This document shows positions 8,374 to 18,193 of a DNA stretch of 51,956 bases, piece after piece. The position numbers and the translations under genes are program-made. This DNA is from an uncultured Alphaproteobacteria bacterium (lineage in GTDB: Bacteria > Pseudomonadota > Alphaproteobacteria > CAAHEQ01 > UBA3637), in the NCBI GenBank assembly GCA_949292205.1, contig CASEYR010000012.1:1-51956 (forward strand). The letters run 5' to 3'. Position 1 is the first letter of the stretch. The number at the start of each line of letters is the position of its first letter. The notes beneath the pieces are model-generated. The model was given only the letters and a program-made list of their open reading frames with translations. It was not told where the DNA came from and made no database searches.

Positions 8374-9126
8374 ATGAGTAAAAAAATTCCTTTTCAATCG
8401 CTCTGTTGTCCAACTATTATCTTGGTACGTCCTCAATTGGCGGAAAATGTGGGTATGGTCGCCAGAGCTATGATGAATTGTATGTTATCGGATTTAAGAT
8501 TAGTTTGCCCACGAGAAAATCACTTATCGGAAAAAGCTATCTCGGCCTCATCCGGTGCTCAATCTATTTTAGAGCATGCCGTTGTTTATTCGTCACTAAC
8601 AGAAGCTTTATCAGATATCCACTTCACATTAGCGACAACGGCTCGTCCCAGAGAAATGACTAAACCCGTCTATCATCCGACTAAAGCCGTTACTCTATTA
8701 AATGACAATATAAATCAACAATTAAAAACCGCTTTACTATTCGGTGCCGAACGAACCGGATTAGAAAATGAAGAAATTGTCATGGCGGATGGAATTGTTG
8801 AAATTCCTCTCAATCCACAGCATTGCTCTTTAAATCTATCTCAAGCCGTTTTGCTGATGGGATATGAATGGTTTAAACAAACTCATGATCATGATAATAC
8901 TCACCTTGAAATGGGCGGGGCAAAACCCGCCACAAAACAAGAGCTATCCGCTTTATTTAACCACTTGGAAACTGAATTAGAAAAACGAGGATATTTTCGC
9001 TTTCCGGATAAACGGGAGAGAATGCAACGTAACTTACGAAATATCTTCACACGTTCAGGATTAACTGAGGCCGAAATAAAAACTTTACACGGTGTTATCA
9101 CGGATTTAATTCGACCTCTTTCATAA
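8374..9126 (+). CDS. trmJ: TrmJ-like tRNA 2'-O-methyltransferase
   Basis: This is a SPOUT-superfamily RNA methyltransferase of 250 residues with the knotted-fold signatures in order: VRPQLAENVGMVARAMMN near residue 18, FGAERTGLENEE near 123-134, IPLNPQHCSLNLSQAV near 143-159, then a C-terminal helical extension. This pattern matches TrmJ, which methylates the ribose at position 32 of tRNA using S-adenosylmethionine. The gene begins 2 bases after the preceding stop codon without a convincing ribosome-binding site, so translation may be coupled. The substrate assignment rests on the family. Confidence 0.88.
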   Translation: MSKKIPFQSLCCPTIILVRPQLAENVGMVARAMMNCMLSDLRLVCPRENHLSEKAISASSGAQSILEHAVVYSSLTEALSDIHFTLATTARPREMTKPVYHPTKAVTLLNDNINQQLKTALLFGAERTGLENEEIVMADGIVEIPLNPQHCSLNLSQAVLLMGYEWFKQTHDHDNTHLEMGGAKPATKQELSALFNHLETELEKRGYFRFPDKRERMQRNLRNIFTRSGLTEAEIKTLHGVITDLIRPLS

Positions 9127-9164
9127 AACACTCATCTGTGATTTTTAACAGCTATTCAGCTATA

Positions 9165-9707
9165 TCATCCACATAGTAGCATCCCTGTCGTCAGACCGGC
9201 TCCGTATTCTGCCAACTCTGTCGGGCGCTTCGTTAAGCCAAAATCATATCCAATCCAACATAACGTATAAACAAAGACTAAACATACCCCTAACAACAAA
9301 CAGGATGGGGACATCAAAATAATAGCCAATACAATTGCCGGTAAACTATACCGAACAAACATTAAACAAAAGTCAGCAGCAAATCCGTACCACATATTTT
9401 GCGGTATAATTTGTCTGATATACTTCCAATACCAAAGCTGATTATACCGATCTTCATCCGGAGTGCCATGACCGAAATCAAAACAACAGCCATGAGAACG
9501 CGCCCAGAACAGTCCTTGAAGAACCAAAGCTGATAAAACAACCTGTATCCAATGATATTCCCCAAACCATAGAGCCAATCCGGTAGCAATAAATCCCATC
9601 ATATGTTGAAAAAAGCGATTATCACCTAATTTATCAAATCCACCCCCAAACCAACGGCGCCAAATGCTTTCAAAAAGTGCATATAAAATCATTATAATAC
9701 TGTCCAT
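9165..9707 (-). CDS. Multi-pass membrane protein, possible phage-derived lysis-cassette member
   Basis: The 180-residue product has about four hydrophobic segments separated by a polar middle region containing HGCCFDFGHGTPDEDRYNQLW. No signal peptidase site or catalytic motif is recognised. It lies 11 bases downstream of a lipoprotein that resembles a phage outer-membrane spanin, itself overlapping an inner-membrane spanin-like gene. In that setting a holin or other membrane role in lysis is conceivable, but the protein is longer than most holins and the idea is inference. It converges with trmJ. Confidence 0.65.
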   Translation of the reverse strand: MDSIIMILYALFESIWRRWFGGGFDKLGDNRFFQHMMGFIATGLALWFGEYHWIQVVLSALVLQGLFWARSHGCCFDFGHGTPDEDRYNQLWYWKYIRQIIPQNMWYGFAADFCLMFVRYSLPAIVLAIILMSPSCLLLGVCLVFVYTLCWIGYDFGLTKRPTELAEYGAGLTTGMLLCG

Positions 9708-9718
9708 TTTTTATCCTT

Positions 9719-9958
9719 TCAATGACACAACTCCAATTCCTGTCGCAACTTATCCAATCGTCCAATCCACTCCCACGTGGCTGGCAGATTTCCGGCGGAT
9801 TCTAATTCATCAGCGACATGAGAACCCGCAATAGGATAGCTGGGACAAACCATACTATAAGATGCCGGCGCGCATCCGCTTAAGAAGCTCATCCCGATTA
9901 GCATTAGGAACGGCATAAATGTCTGAACGTTTTTTTTCAACATACTTAACAACCTCAA
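9719..9958 (-). CDS. Small lipoprotein, Rz1-like outer-membrane spanin candidate
   Basis: This 79-residue protein has a hydrophobic leader ending in the lipobox LSGC (cysteine near residue 29), so it should be lipid-anchored. The mature part contains CPSYPIAGSHVADELE and ends WIGRLDKLRQELELC. That resembles phage Rz1-like proteins, which often end in a charged helix of type R-x-x-L-R-x-x-x-x-x-C. Its first 104 bases overlap the 3' end of the upstream spanin-like gene in another frame, the classic overlapped Rz/Rz1 arrangement. A later start at residue 6 (MLKKN) is possible. Confidence 0.65.
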   Translation of the reverse strand: MRLLSMLKKNVQTFMPFLMLIGMSFLSGCAPASYSMVCPSYPIAGSHVADELESAGNLPATWEWIGRLDKLRQELELCH

Positions 9959-10073
9959 CTTGTTTCGTTATTGTTTTTACCTCTGCGTTTGATTGTCCTA
10001 ACCGGTAGGATAAAAAACAGAGTCCCGTAACAAAAAAAAGACAAATAAGAAAAACCATTATTTTATGTATCAT
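9855..10073 (-). CDS. Small membrane-anchored protein, Rz-like inner-membrane spanin candidate
   Basis: The 72-residue product has one N-terminal transmembrane segment (about residues 5-24) and then a periplasmic charged helix, ending NANRDELLKRMRAGIL. One anchor followed by a short helix, with a lipoprotein gene overlapping its 3' end, fits two-component phage spanins that fuse inner and outer membranes during lysis. It is shorter than lambda Rz but similar to compact spanins of temperate phages. No other phage gene is adjacent, so it may be a domesticated remnant or an isolated lysis cassette. Confidence 0.6.
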   Translation of the reverse strand: MIHKIMVFLICLFFVTGLCFLSYRLGQSNAEVKTITKQVEVVKYVEKKRSDIYAVPNANRDELLKRMRAGIL

Positions 10074-10155
10074 GTATCATCCTTATGTAAAAATAACTTA
10101 TAAAAAATTCATTTTCATACAATCCTAAATCAATTCATAATCCTCCTTTCATACC

Positions 10156-10183
10156 AAAAAAGGCTTCAGTAACAACTGAAGCC
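10156..10183 (-). terminator. Intrinsic terminator (minus strand)
   Basis: A perfect 9-bp stem GGCTTCAGT/ACTGAAGCC (10162-10170 with 10175-10183) has a 4-base loop and is followed on the minus strand by TTTTTT. It is the second of two tandem terminators that separate tRNA-Val from the spanin-like cassette. Confidence 0.8.
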
Positions 10184-10185
10184 AT

Positions 10186-10211
10186 AAAAAAAAGCCGGAT
10201 ACACTTCCAGC
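10186..10211 (-). terminator. Tandem intrinsic terminator (minus strand)
   Basis: In minus-strand RNA the stem GCUGGA/UCCGGC (with one G-U pair) is followed by eight U residues. The same stem is mismatched if read from the plus strand, so it acts on the minus strand. Confidence 0.65.
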
Positions 10212-10331
10212 CTTTAAAACGTTTTCATTATATCACATTTTTTTATAAATGTCAAGAAATTAAGCAAAAAGCCCCTAAAACAGACACCGACTTTTTCTAA
10301 TTTACCTAAAAATCAATTTATTATGAAAGAT

Positions 10332-10357
10332 AAAAAAAAGAGGGCATCAAACCCTCT
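10332..10357 (-). terminator. Intrinsic terminator of tRNA-Val
   Basis: The 6-bp stem AGAGGG/CCCTCT (10339-10344 with 10352-10357) is followed on the minus strand by eight T residues. It lies about 10 bases after the tRNA CCA end. Confidence 0.8.
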
Positions 10358-10366
10358 GTTAAAAAT

Positions 10367-10443
10367 TGGTGGGTGTGGCAAGACTCGAACTTGCGACCTT
10401 TACGATGTCAACGTAACGCTCTAACCACCTGAGCTACACACCC
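10367..10443 (-). tRNA. tRNA-Val (GAC anticodon)
   Basis: This 77-nt tRNA has the acceptor stem GGGTGTG/CACACCC, the D-arm AGCTCAGGTGGTTAGAGC, the anticodon loop TTGACAT (GAC, reading GUC/GUU), the T-arm AGTTCGAGTC and an encoded CCA end. It has its own promoter and terminator. Confidence 0.97.
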
Positions 10444-10464
10444 TTTGAAATCGAAAGTAATGTT

Positions 10465-10493
10465 CTTTTACACGATTTCAAAACAAAATGCAA
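10465..10493 (-). promoter_or_regulatory. Probable promoter of tRNA-Val
   Basis: The minus strand shows TTGCAT (10488-10493), a 17-base spacer and TAAAAG (10465-10470), placing transcription start about 14 bases before the tRNA. Confidence 0.55.
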
Positions 10494-10572
10494 GTGTTTT
10501 TTACAAAAAAATAATTTTTTTTATACATCTCGAAAAAATTTAGAATTCGCTTTTTGTTATCAGGCATAAATG

Positions 10573-12357
10573 CTACGGATTCCGAGGTGTAACAAGGATG
10601 ATTTGGCCCTTGGCAAAACCATCTCCCTCTCGCCTTAAATCAAGAGAATGCATTTTTATCACAGAAAGACCGGCTTTTTCCAAGCATGATTCAATAAACG
10701 AGACACGATATACATAGCGACCACTTTCAGATAAAACTACATCATCTTGCTCGGTCGTTTCCACAGAAAAAGCAAAAATACCCTCTTTATCTAAATGTGT
10801 CGAAATCGCCGAACAAAAAGAAGCCATATCCGGCAAATACTCTAACAACTCAACCGCTACAATCAAATCATAGCTCTGAGGGGCTGTTTTTAAAAAAGAG
10901 ATGACATCACTATCGTGCAGCTGGTTATAGACACCACTTGATTCCGCAAAATGAAGCATATTCTTTGAAAAATCAACACCTGTTATATCCATCCCTTTTT
11001 TAAAAAAGGCTTTTCCAAACGCTCCGGTACCACAGCCCAAATCCAAAATGGTGTGATAGTTACGCAACGGTAGTAACTTTATTAACTCATCAACTGCTTT
11101 AGATTGCAACTGTCGCATACGATCATCATACGTATCGGCAAAGCTATCATATAATCGTTTTGCATAGTCAATAGGAATCCCTTTTTCCTTTTTTCCCCTT
11201 AAAGCAGCATAAGTGTGAATGGCTATTGGATTATCCGGAAAGTTTTTGACCCAACCTTTTGCGAAATCTAAAGCCTGACGCCGTTCTTTTTTACCTCGCC
11301 GAAATAAAGACGTTAATGTATCGGCTATTCTGAAATCTAAATCGGGAAATTGACCATTTTGGGACAACACATTAAAGTATAAACCCAATGCTTCAAGCTC
11401 ATCCCCTGTTTCCTCCTCAATTACCGCCAAGTTATAAATTGACGGTAAATAATTCGGGTGTTGTGCCAAAACCGAACGATAATGTTCTAGCGCTTCCGGC
11501 AAACGCTCTTGCTCATAAAGTAAAACCGCCAAATTATGGTGTGCCTCAACATAGTTCAAATCTTGTTGTAATGCTCGTTTATAGGCATCCTTGGCCGCTG
11601 AAATGTCATTCACCCGACGATAGGCATTTCCTAAATTAGTCCATCCATCCGCCCGATACGGATCAATATCAATCGATGTTCGATAAGCTTGAGTCGCTTC
11701 AGAAAAACGTCCCAACTGCTCTAGAATCAATCCTTTTTCTATCTCAAACGAAGCATTATCAATCAATTCAATCGCTTGATTTATTTTAGACAATGCTTTA
11801 TCTGGCTCTCCTTTTTGACGATAAAGCGAAGCTAAATACGCCAATAAATCAGGGTGCGGTGTCTGCTCTACCTGCTTTTCCAAACGAGAAATTGCTTCGT
11901 CCAAATGACCTGCTCGAACATCACTCTGAGCATAGCCCAATACCGCTTCAGGTAAATTCGGCTGAAGAGAAAGTGCTTTTTGAAAAGAGCTTTCGGCAAA
12001 TGAGTCTTGATTTTTAAATAAATAAATAAATCCCTTTTGAGATAGTGCCATCGGATTATTCGGAAACTTGTCATAGTAAGACAAAGCCTCGTCCAAACGC
12101 CCTTGCTTTTGCAGGATAGAAGCCAATAAAAGCTGATATGATTCAACTTGCGGATAGAGCTTAACCGCTTGATACAATAAATCAACTGCCGGCTCTAACG
12201 CATTAGCTTGATAGGCAATCAATCCCAACAGATATAGAGCATCGCCATGAGCCGGCTCGGCATTTAAAACATCTCGAGCTAATATTTCGGCTTGTTCATA
12301 ATCTCCGTTATTATAGGCTTCAAAAGCCGAATTAAGCATTACATCTAAACTACTCAT
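10573..12357 (-). CDS. TPR-repeat protein fused to SAM-dependent methyltransferase
   Basis: The N-terminal two-thirds of this 594-residue protein consists of tandem tetratricopeptide repeats (for example NGDYEQAEILARDVL and GRFSEATQAYRTSIDIDP), roughly ten copies. The C-terminal third is a class I methyltransferase with motif I LDLGCGTGAFGKAF near residue 440 and the acidic post-I segment ITGVDFS. Similar TPR-methyltransferases occur widely, but their substrate is unknown to me. Its start overlaps the rodA stop by 8 bases, so it is co-expressed with the cell-shape genes. A role in modifying a cell-wall or elongasome component is only suggested by that position. Confidence 0.85.
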   Translation of the reverse strand: MSSLDVMLNSAFEAYNNGDYEQAEILARDVLNAEPAHGDALYLLGLIAYQANALEPAVDLLYQAVKLYPQVESYQLLLASILQKQGRLDEALSYYDKFPNNPMALSQKGFIYLFKNQDSFAESSFQKALSLQPNLPEAVLGYAQSDVRAGHLDEAISRLEKQVEQTPHPDLLAYLASLYRQKGEPDKALSKINQAIELIDNASFEIEKGLILEQLGRFSEATQAYRTSIDIDPYRADGWTNLGNAYRRVNDISAAKDAYKRALQQDLNYVEAHHNLAVLLYEQERLPEALEHYRSVLAQHPNYLPSIYNLAVIEEETGDELEALGLYFNVLSQNGQFPDLDFRIADTLTSLFRRGKKERRQALDFAKGWVKNFPDNPIAIHTYAALRGKKEKGIPIDYAKRLYDSFADTYDDRMRQLQSKAVDELIKLLPLRNYHTILDLGCGTGAFGKAFFKKGMDITGVDFSKNMLHFAESSGVYNQLHDSDVISFLKTAPQSYDLIVAVELLEYLPDMASFCSAISTHLDKEGIFAFSVETTEQDDVVLSESGRYVYRVSFIESCLEKAGLSVIKMHSLDLRREGDGFAKGQIILVTPRNP

Positions 12358-13513
12358 CGTCTATGGATCCTCGCCTACCGATAACCATTTCTCGATTAAT
12401 GGACACACATTCAATCAACCCAAAACTGATAAATAAAGTCAACATAGCCGTTCCGCCGTAAGACATTAAAGGCAAAGGAACACCTACAACCGGCATTAAC
12501 CCCATAACCATAGACATATTAATAAAGACGTATAATGCAAAATTGATGGTTAATCCCATGGCTAAAATCTTACCAAAGAAATTGTTACAACGATGGGCTA
12601 TAATGAACCCGTAAGCGATAATAATCGTATATAATAAACACAAGACTAAGGCTCCAATTAACCCAAATTCCTCAGATAATACCGTTAAAATAAAATCTGT
12701 TTGCTTTTCCGGAATAAAATTTAACCGACTTTGTGTTCCCTGTAAAAAGCCTTTTCCGAAAACACCTCCGGATCCCAATGTGATTTTTGATTGTGCTATG
12801 TGATACCCCGAGCCCAGCGGATCACTTTCAGGATCTAAGAACGTCAACACTCGTTTTTTTTGATACTCATGTAAAAATGACCAAATCAACGGAGCCGACA
12901 AAGCCACTAAAGAAATTAAAGCCATAAACTTCCAAATTTGAACACCCATGAGATAAAAAATCCCTCCGGCGGCAAACACTAACATTAAAGCCGTTCCTAA
13001 ATCTGGTTGCTCTAAAATAAACGCAACGGGAACAATCGTCATTAACACCGGAGGTATCATAAACTTAAAGGAGCGTACCTCATCCAGACCTGCACCATGA
13101 AAATAACGAGCCAAAGCCAACACCAGCGCTATTTTCATAATTTCAGATGGTTGCAAATTAAAAAAGCCCAGATTCAGCCAACGTTGAGCCCCCATTCCAA
13201 CATGTCCAACAACCGACACTGCGACCAATAACACCAATCCGGCCGCATAAATAACATATGCATATTTCATCCAAAGGCGTAGGTTGGAAAGAGCAACGAC
13301 ATATAGAACCCCCAAGCTGATAACAAATCGGAATAATTGTTTACTGGCCCACGGATTAAAATGTCCCCCGGCAACGGAATACAAAATACCGATTCCCATC
13401 ATCACAACCAAACAGATAAATAACAAATATAAATAATTAAAACCGACTATTTTATCCATTAAAGATAAATTATAGTCTTTTAAATAACAGTTTCTATCCT
13501 TAAAAAAGCTCAT
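12350..13513 (-). CDS. rodA: Peptidoglycan glycosyltransferase RodA (SEDS family)
   Basis: RodA polymerises glycan strands from lipid II at the inner membrane as part of the MreB elongasome, working with PBP2 encoded immediately upstream. The 387 residues contain about ten transmembrane helices. The conserved loop IPEKQTDFILTVLSEE carries the family's functionally critical Asp, and PLMSYGGTAM lies near the C-terminus. Its start overlaps the mrdA 3' end by 14 bases and its end overlaps the TPR-methyltransferase start, so the cluster reads as one operon. An alternative start at residue 19 (MDKIVGF) is possible. Confidence 0.95.
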   Translation of the reverse strand: MSFFKDRNCYLKDYNLSLMDKIVGFNYLYLLFICLVVMMGIGILYSVAGGHFNPWASKQLFRFVISLGVLYVVALSNLRLWMKYAYVIYAAGLVLLVAVSVVGHVGMGAQRWLNLGFFNLQPSEIMKIALVLALARYFHGAGLDEVRSFKFMIPPVLMTIVPVAFILEQPDLGTALMLVFAAGGIFYLMGVQIWKFMALISLVALSAPLIWSFLHEYQKKRVLTFLDPESDPLGSGYHIAQSKITLGSGGVFGKGFLQGTQSRLNFIPEKQTDFILTVLSEEFGLIGALVLCLLYTIIIAYGFIIAHRCNNFFGKILAMGLTINFALYVFINMSMVMGLMPVVGVPLPLMSYGGTAMLTLFISFGLIECVSINREMVIGRRGSIDDE

Positions 13514-15341
13514 TTTTCAATTCCTTTTCATCGGATTTTTCCAACTCTAACACATATTCCATCAATTGCTTCATTAACGGAGCCGCCGTGCGAGAACCTC
13601 CTCCCCCATGCTCGACCAAAACAACCGCAGCATATTTCGGTTTATTCGTCGGAGCAAATGCCGCAAAAATAGCATGATCACGATATTTCTCGGGCAAGTC
13701 ATCTTGAGATTTAACTCCTTCTTCTCGCTCCTTCATGCTAATACGACGAACTTGTGTCGTTGCCGTTTTACCAGCCATTTTTTGACCGTCCACATTGATG
13801 CGAACCGCATAGGCCGTTCCACCACGCTTATTAACAACATCATACATGCCGGAACGAATTAACCTTAAATAATATGGCTTAAAATCAAGTGGTTCAGAAT
13901 TATTTTGAATATTTTCCTTTAATAAGGTCGGATGAATATTTTTTCCACCAGCAATGCGTGCAACGGCTGTCGCAATTTGAAGCGGAGTTGCATTCAAAAA
14001 ACCCTGTCCGATACTTAAATTCAAAGTATCCCCCATTCGCCAAGCATCATTAAAACGACGTAACTTCCACTCCTCCGTCGGCAATAGTCCACTGCTTTCG
14101 CTGTTTAATCCAACGCCAACAACCTCACCAAACCCTAGTTTTCGAGCTGTTTCAATAATCTTCTCGGCTCCGATTTTTTGTGCCATTTCATAAAAATAAA
14201 CATCGCAGGAATGCATTAAAGCCTCTTCCAATGTCAAAGGACCATGTCCATTCTTCTTCCAACAATGGAACAAGTGATTTCCCAGTTTCGTCTTTCCTTT
14301 ACAATCAACTGTTGATGATGCTGTAATAACTCCGGATTCCAATCCTGCCAAACCAACAACTAATTTGAAAATGGATCCGGGTGAATAGACGCCGCTTAAC
14401 ACTTTGTTCTGCAGCGGTCTGTATTTATGATGCAACAACTTGTTCCAATTTTTTACTGAAATAGGAACTGTGAACAAATTCGCATCAAAGGAAGGGGTAG
14501 AAACCAATGCTAAAATCTCACCTGTCTGCACATTGATCACAACAGCTGAGGCTGCATACTGACTCATCAACCGCGTTGCATAGTTCTGTAGACGACTGTC
14601 AATTGTCAGAAAAACATCTCCGCCCGAAATGGGTGGCGTTTCCTCTAATATACGCACCGTCCGACCCATCGCGTTAATTTCGGATTTGCGCATACCGGGC
14701 GTCCCCTTTAATACAGACTCCATAGAGGATTCTATCCCTGTTCGCCCGATACGATATCCGGGTAAATCCAAAAGCGGATCCGATGTGTTTCCCTCTACAT
14801 CTTTCTCGGTCAATAAAGACACATACCCGACAACATGCGTATTCCCTGTTCCTGCCGGATAAAAACGCATCATCCCTTCCTCTATTTGAATGCCGGATAA
14901 ATCCGGTGCATTTAATTGCAACAACGACATCTCGTCAAATGAAAGACTATCCTTTATACGAACCGGCATAAAAGCCCTCTTCCATCGCAATTCTTTTTTA
15001 ATACGCTCAACTTCATCTTCTTCCAGAGGAATCAACTTTAAAAAGTTATCCAGAGTCTTTTGATAATTTTTGGCTTCCTCTTTTATTAAGACAGCTTGAA
15101 ACGTTTTTGCATTTTCTGCTAATTTAACACCATTCCTATCATAAATCGTCCCGCGTGACGGCATAGTCAAGCGAACAGAAATTCTATTCTTTTCAGCTAA
15201 AAGAAGATATTTTTCACCTTGAAGAACCTGCAGATAGAATAAACGTCCGATAATGACAAATCCCATTAGAATAAAAAGGACTGCTAGTCCAATCATTCTT
15301 CGAGTCATGACTCGTGTTTTTTCATACTTCCAAACACTCAT
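13500..15341 (-). CDS. mrdA: Penicillin-binding protein 2 (elongasome transpeptidase)
   Basis: This class B PBP cross-links peptidoglycan during side-wall elongation. The 613 residues have one N-terminal membrane anchor (about 15-38), a pedestal domain with RGTIYDRNG near 63-71, and the transpeptidase motifs SIFK (Ser323 to Lys326) and SCD (378-380). The third motif reads KTATTQV from Lys525, where the usual form is KTGT. The Gly-to-Ala change is read directly from the DNA and is unusual in this active-site strand. The start overlaps the mreD stop as ATGA. Partners are RodA, MreC and MreD in the same operon. Confidence 0.93.
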   Translation of the reverse strand: MSVWKYEKTRVMTRRMIGLAVLFILMGFVIIGRLFYLQVLQGEKYLLLAEKNRISVRLTMPSRGTIYDRNGVKLAENAKTFQAVLIKEEAKNYQKTLDNFLKLIPLEEDEVERIKKELRWKRAFMPVRIKDSLSFDEMSLLQLNAPDLSGIQIEEGMMRFYPAGTGNTHVVGYVSLLTEKDVEGNTSDPLLDLPGYRIGRTGIESSMESVLKGTPGMRKSEINAMGRTVRILEETPPISGGDVFLTIDSRLQNYATRLMSQYAASAVVINVQTGEILALVSTPSFDANLFTVPISVKNWNKLLHHKYRPLQNKVLSGVYSPGSIFKLVVGLAGLESGVITASSTVDCKGKTKLGNHLFHCWKKNGHGPLTLEEALMHSCDVYFYEMAQKIGAEKIIETARKLGFGEVVGVGLNSESSGLLPTEEWKLRRFNDAWRMGDTLNLSIGQGFLNATPLQIATAVARIAGGKNIHPTLLKENIQNNSEPLDFKPYYLRLIRSGMYDVVNKRGGTAYAVRINVDGQKMAGKTATTQVRRISMKEREEGVKSQDDLPEKYRDHAIFAAFAPTNKPKYAAVVLVEHGGGGSRTAAPLMKQLMEYVLELEKSDEKELKNELF

Positions 15342-15832
15342 GAATCAACCTCTATCCAATTATCCAGACGACCACACAGAAAAATACCTAACGGGTATAA
15401 CAGATTTAAAATAATATACTGTATAACTAAAAAATCACCTGATACCAGTGTTCCGGTACCGATACAAAATAAAAATAGCCTCAGCATAAGTGCTATTGCA
15501 CTAATAAACGCAAAAGAAAGCCATAACTTGTCAAATGTTAATCCACTAAAAAATAATCGATTCAAGCGAATAACAAAGAACAATAAAACAAAAACAAAAC
15601 TCCATATTCCAATAGGTGTTCGTCCAATTAAATCCGCAAATAAACCTAATGCAAATACAGCATAATCATTCAATAATCCAGGGCGAAAAATTGCAAAATA
15701 AAAAATGGGGATAAATAAAAACGGAACTGACGTTACAAAAAAAGAAGGCGTTTGCGCCAATAAAATCAAAAAAAGGCAAATCAAAAACGGTATGCCCTTT
15801 TTTAAATGAAGAAATGTTCCGGAAAATGTCAT
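15338..15832 (-). CDS. mreD: Rod shape-determining protein MreD
   Basis: This small polytopic inner-membrane protein of 164 residues has about five or six hydrophobic helices, including a typical MreD segment LFADLIGRTPIGIWSF. It has no enzymatic motif, as expected for a structural elongasome subunit. The start at 15832 forms an ATGA overlap with the mreC stop codon and was preferred over an ATG seven codons earlier. Position between mreC and mrdA and the membrane topology together support the assignment, since MreD sequences are poorly conserved. Confidence 0.88.
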   Translation of the reverse strand: MTFSGTFLHLKKGIPFLICLFLILLAQTPSFFVTSVPFLFIPIFYFAIFRPGLLNDYAVFALGLFADLIGRTPIGIWSFVFVLLFFVIRLNRLFFSGLTFDKLWLSFAFISAIALMLRLFLFCIGTGTLVSGDFLVIQYIILNLLYPLGIFLCGRLDNWIEVDS

Positions 15833-16692
15833 GGGTTCTTTCCTTCCACACACTCTTCTTGTAATAAAACTTGATTCAATCCAAAATCAACCAATCGAAC
15901 AAATTCGGGTGTAAAATCAGACTCAAATAAAGATACGCTGATTTCACCGTTATTAACGGAAGAAACCACTCCGATTCCCAATCCTGATGGATAGACTCCG
16001 ACATGACCAGAAGTTAAAACAACATCTCCCTTCTGAACCACCGCTCCTTCGGGTAATGATACTAATTTCGGAGAAGAGCTGTTATCTCCACTTAACATAC
16101 ACAACACTCGGCTATTTCCAACCACAACGGGTACGCGAGATAAATAATCCGTTAACAGCATTAATCGACTAAAAGATGGTCCAACTTCAACTATACGCCC
16201 CAAAACACCTTTAGATGTCATGGCGACATCGCCTTTAGAAACGCCGTTTTCAGATCCGGCCGACACAACAAATGATTTTGAAAAATGACCACCGTCATCC
16301 GCTAAAACACGTGCCGTGACAGAAGATGATTTTTTTGGTGGCACATAATCAAGCAACCGCTGTAATTCTTGTTGTTCAGAGCCTAATTGAAAAGCTATAT
16401 TACGCCAATTTTGAAGAGATTCATTTTCTGCTCGCAACCGTTGATTTTCTTGATATGTCTTTAAAAAAAGTTTAACTTCACGAACGCCCTTATCGCCCCA
16501 ACGAAGAGGCGTCGACACAAAAGAAACAACGGGAGTTACAACCTGCGTCAAAGCGGTTTGAAATTGCTGCAAATAGGGATTTTCAAAAGAACTAATCCCC
16601 ATAAAAACCAGAGAAAAAATTAAAAATAAAAGGGGCAAGAAAAGCCGAATCTGCATTTTCAGTCTTTTAAGGCGAAACTGACGGCTTTCCAT
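15829..16692 (-). CDS. mreC: Rod shape-determining protein MreC
   Basis: MreC is a bitopic inner-membrane scaffold that activates PBP2/RodA. The 287 residues comprise a short basic cytoplasmic tail, one transmembrane helix (about 14-34), a coiled coil (about 75-110, ENQRLRAENESLQN), and the periplasmic two-domain beta region with the typical segments ARVLADDG, VSKGDVAMTSKGVLGRI and LTSGHVGVYPSGLGIGVV. It sits between mreB and mreD with a 22-base gap after mreB. The C-terminus ends soon after the beta domain, without the proline-rich tail of some relatives. Confidence 0.95.
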   Translation of the reverse strand: MESRQFRLKRLKMQIRLFLPLLFLIFSLVFMGISSFENPYLQQFQTALTQVVTPVVSFVSTPLRWGDKGVREVKLFLKTYQENQRLRAENESLQNWRNIAFQLGSEQQELQRLLDYVPPKKSSSVTARVLADDGGHFSKSFVVSAGSENGVSKGDVAMTSKGVLGRIVEVGPSFSRLMLLTDYLSRVPVVVGNSRVLCMLSGDNSSSPKLVSLPEGAVVQKGDVVLTSGHVGVYPSGLGIGVVSSVNNGEISVSLFESDFTPEFVRLVDFGLNQVLLQEECVEGKNP

Positions 16693-16714
16693 GACCCCCT
16701 ACTTTCAAATAACT

Positions 16715-17785
<1,071 letters not shown>

Positions 17786-17999
17786 CTATCAAAATAAAAC
17801 TGGTTTAAAATCTTTTTTATTCATACAACACTTCCCGCTTAAACACAATGATTTTTTCACTTAAAAGATAAAAAAAACGAATTTTTTTCCGATAAAACAA
17901 AAAGAAACACCGAAAGAACGTGAACAAAATAGGAACATTTAAAAAACATTCCTTCTTTTGAATCAACCACCAAAATAAATATACTTTTATTAAAGAAAA

Positions 18000-18191
18000 T
18001 TAGGCACGTTCTTTTTGACGTGTTTGAATAGTTGCTAACGCCACAGTCTGCTTTGAATGGTGAACCGTTATTCGAGATGGGTGCTCGGACTGAGTTTGCT
18101 CGGTATCATTAAAATTATTTCCGAACGGATTGCTTTGAAAATAATCTTCATTCCAATAAGCCGGTGTTTGAATTAACTCTTTATCTATCAT
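18000..18191 (-). CDS. Small hypothetical protein downstream of uvrB
   Basis: This 63-residue polar protein starts 2 bases after the uvrB stop codon, with AAGGAAA about 8 bases ahead of the ATG, so it would be co-translated with uvrB. It contains an Asn/Phe-rich stretch (YFQSNPFGNNFND) and a basic C-terminus (TRQKERA). No domain is recognised and no membrane segment is present. The spacing and ribosome-binding site support a real gene, but a chance frame cannot be excluded. Confidence 0.5.
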   Translation of the reverse strand: MIDKELIQTPAYWNEDYFQSNPFGNNFNDTEQTQSEHPSRITVHHSKQTVALATIQTRQKERA

Positions 18192-18193
18192 TG

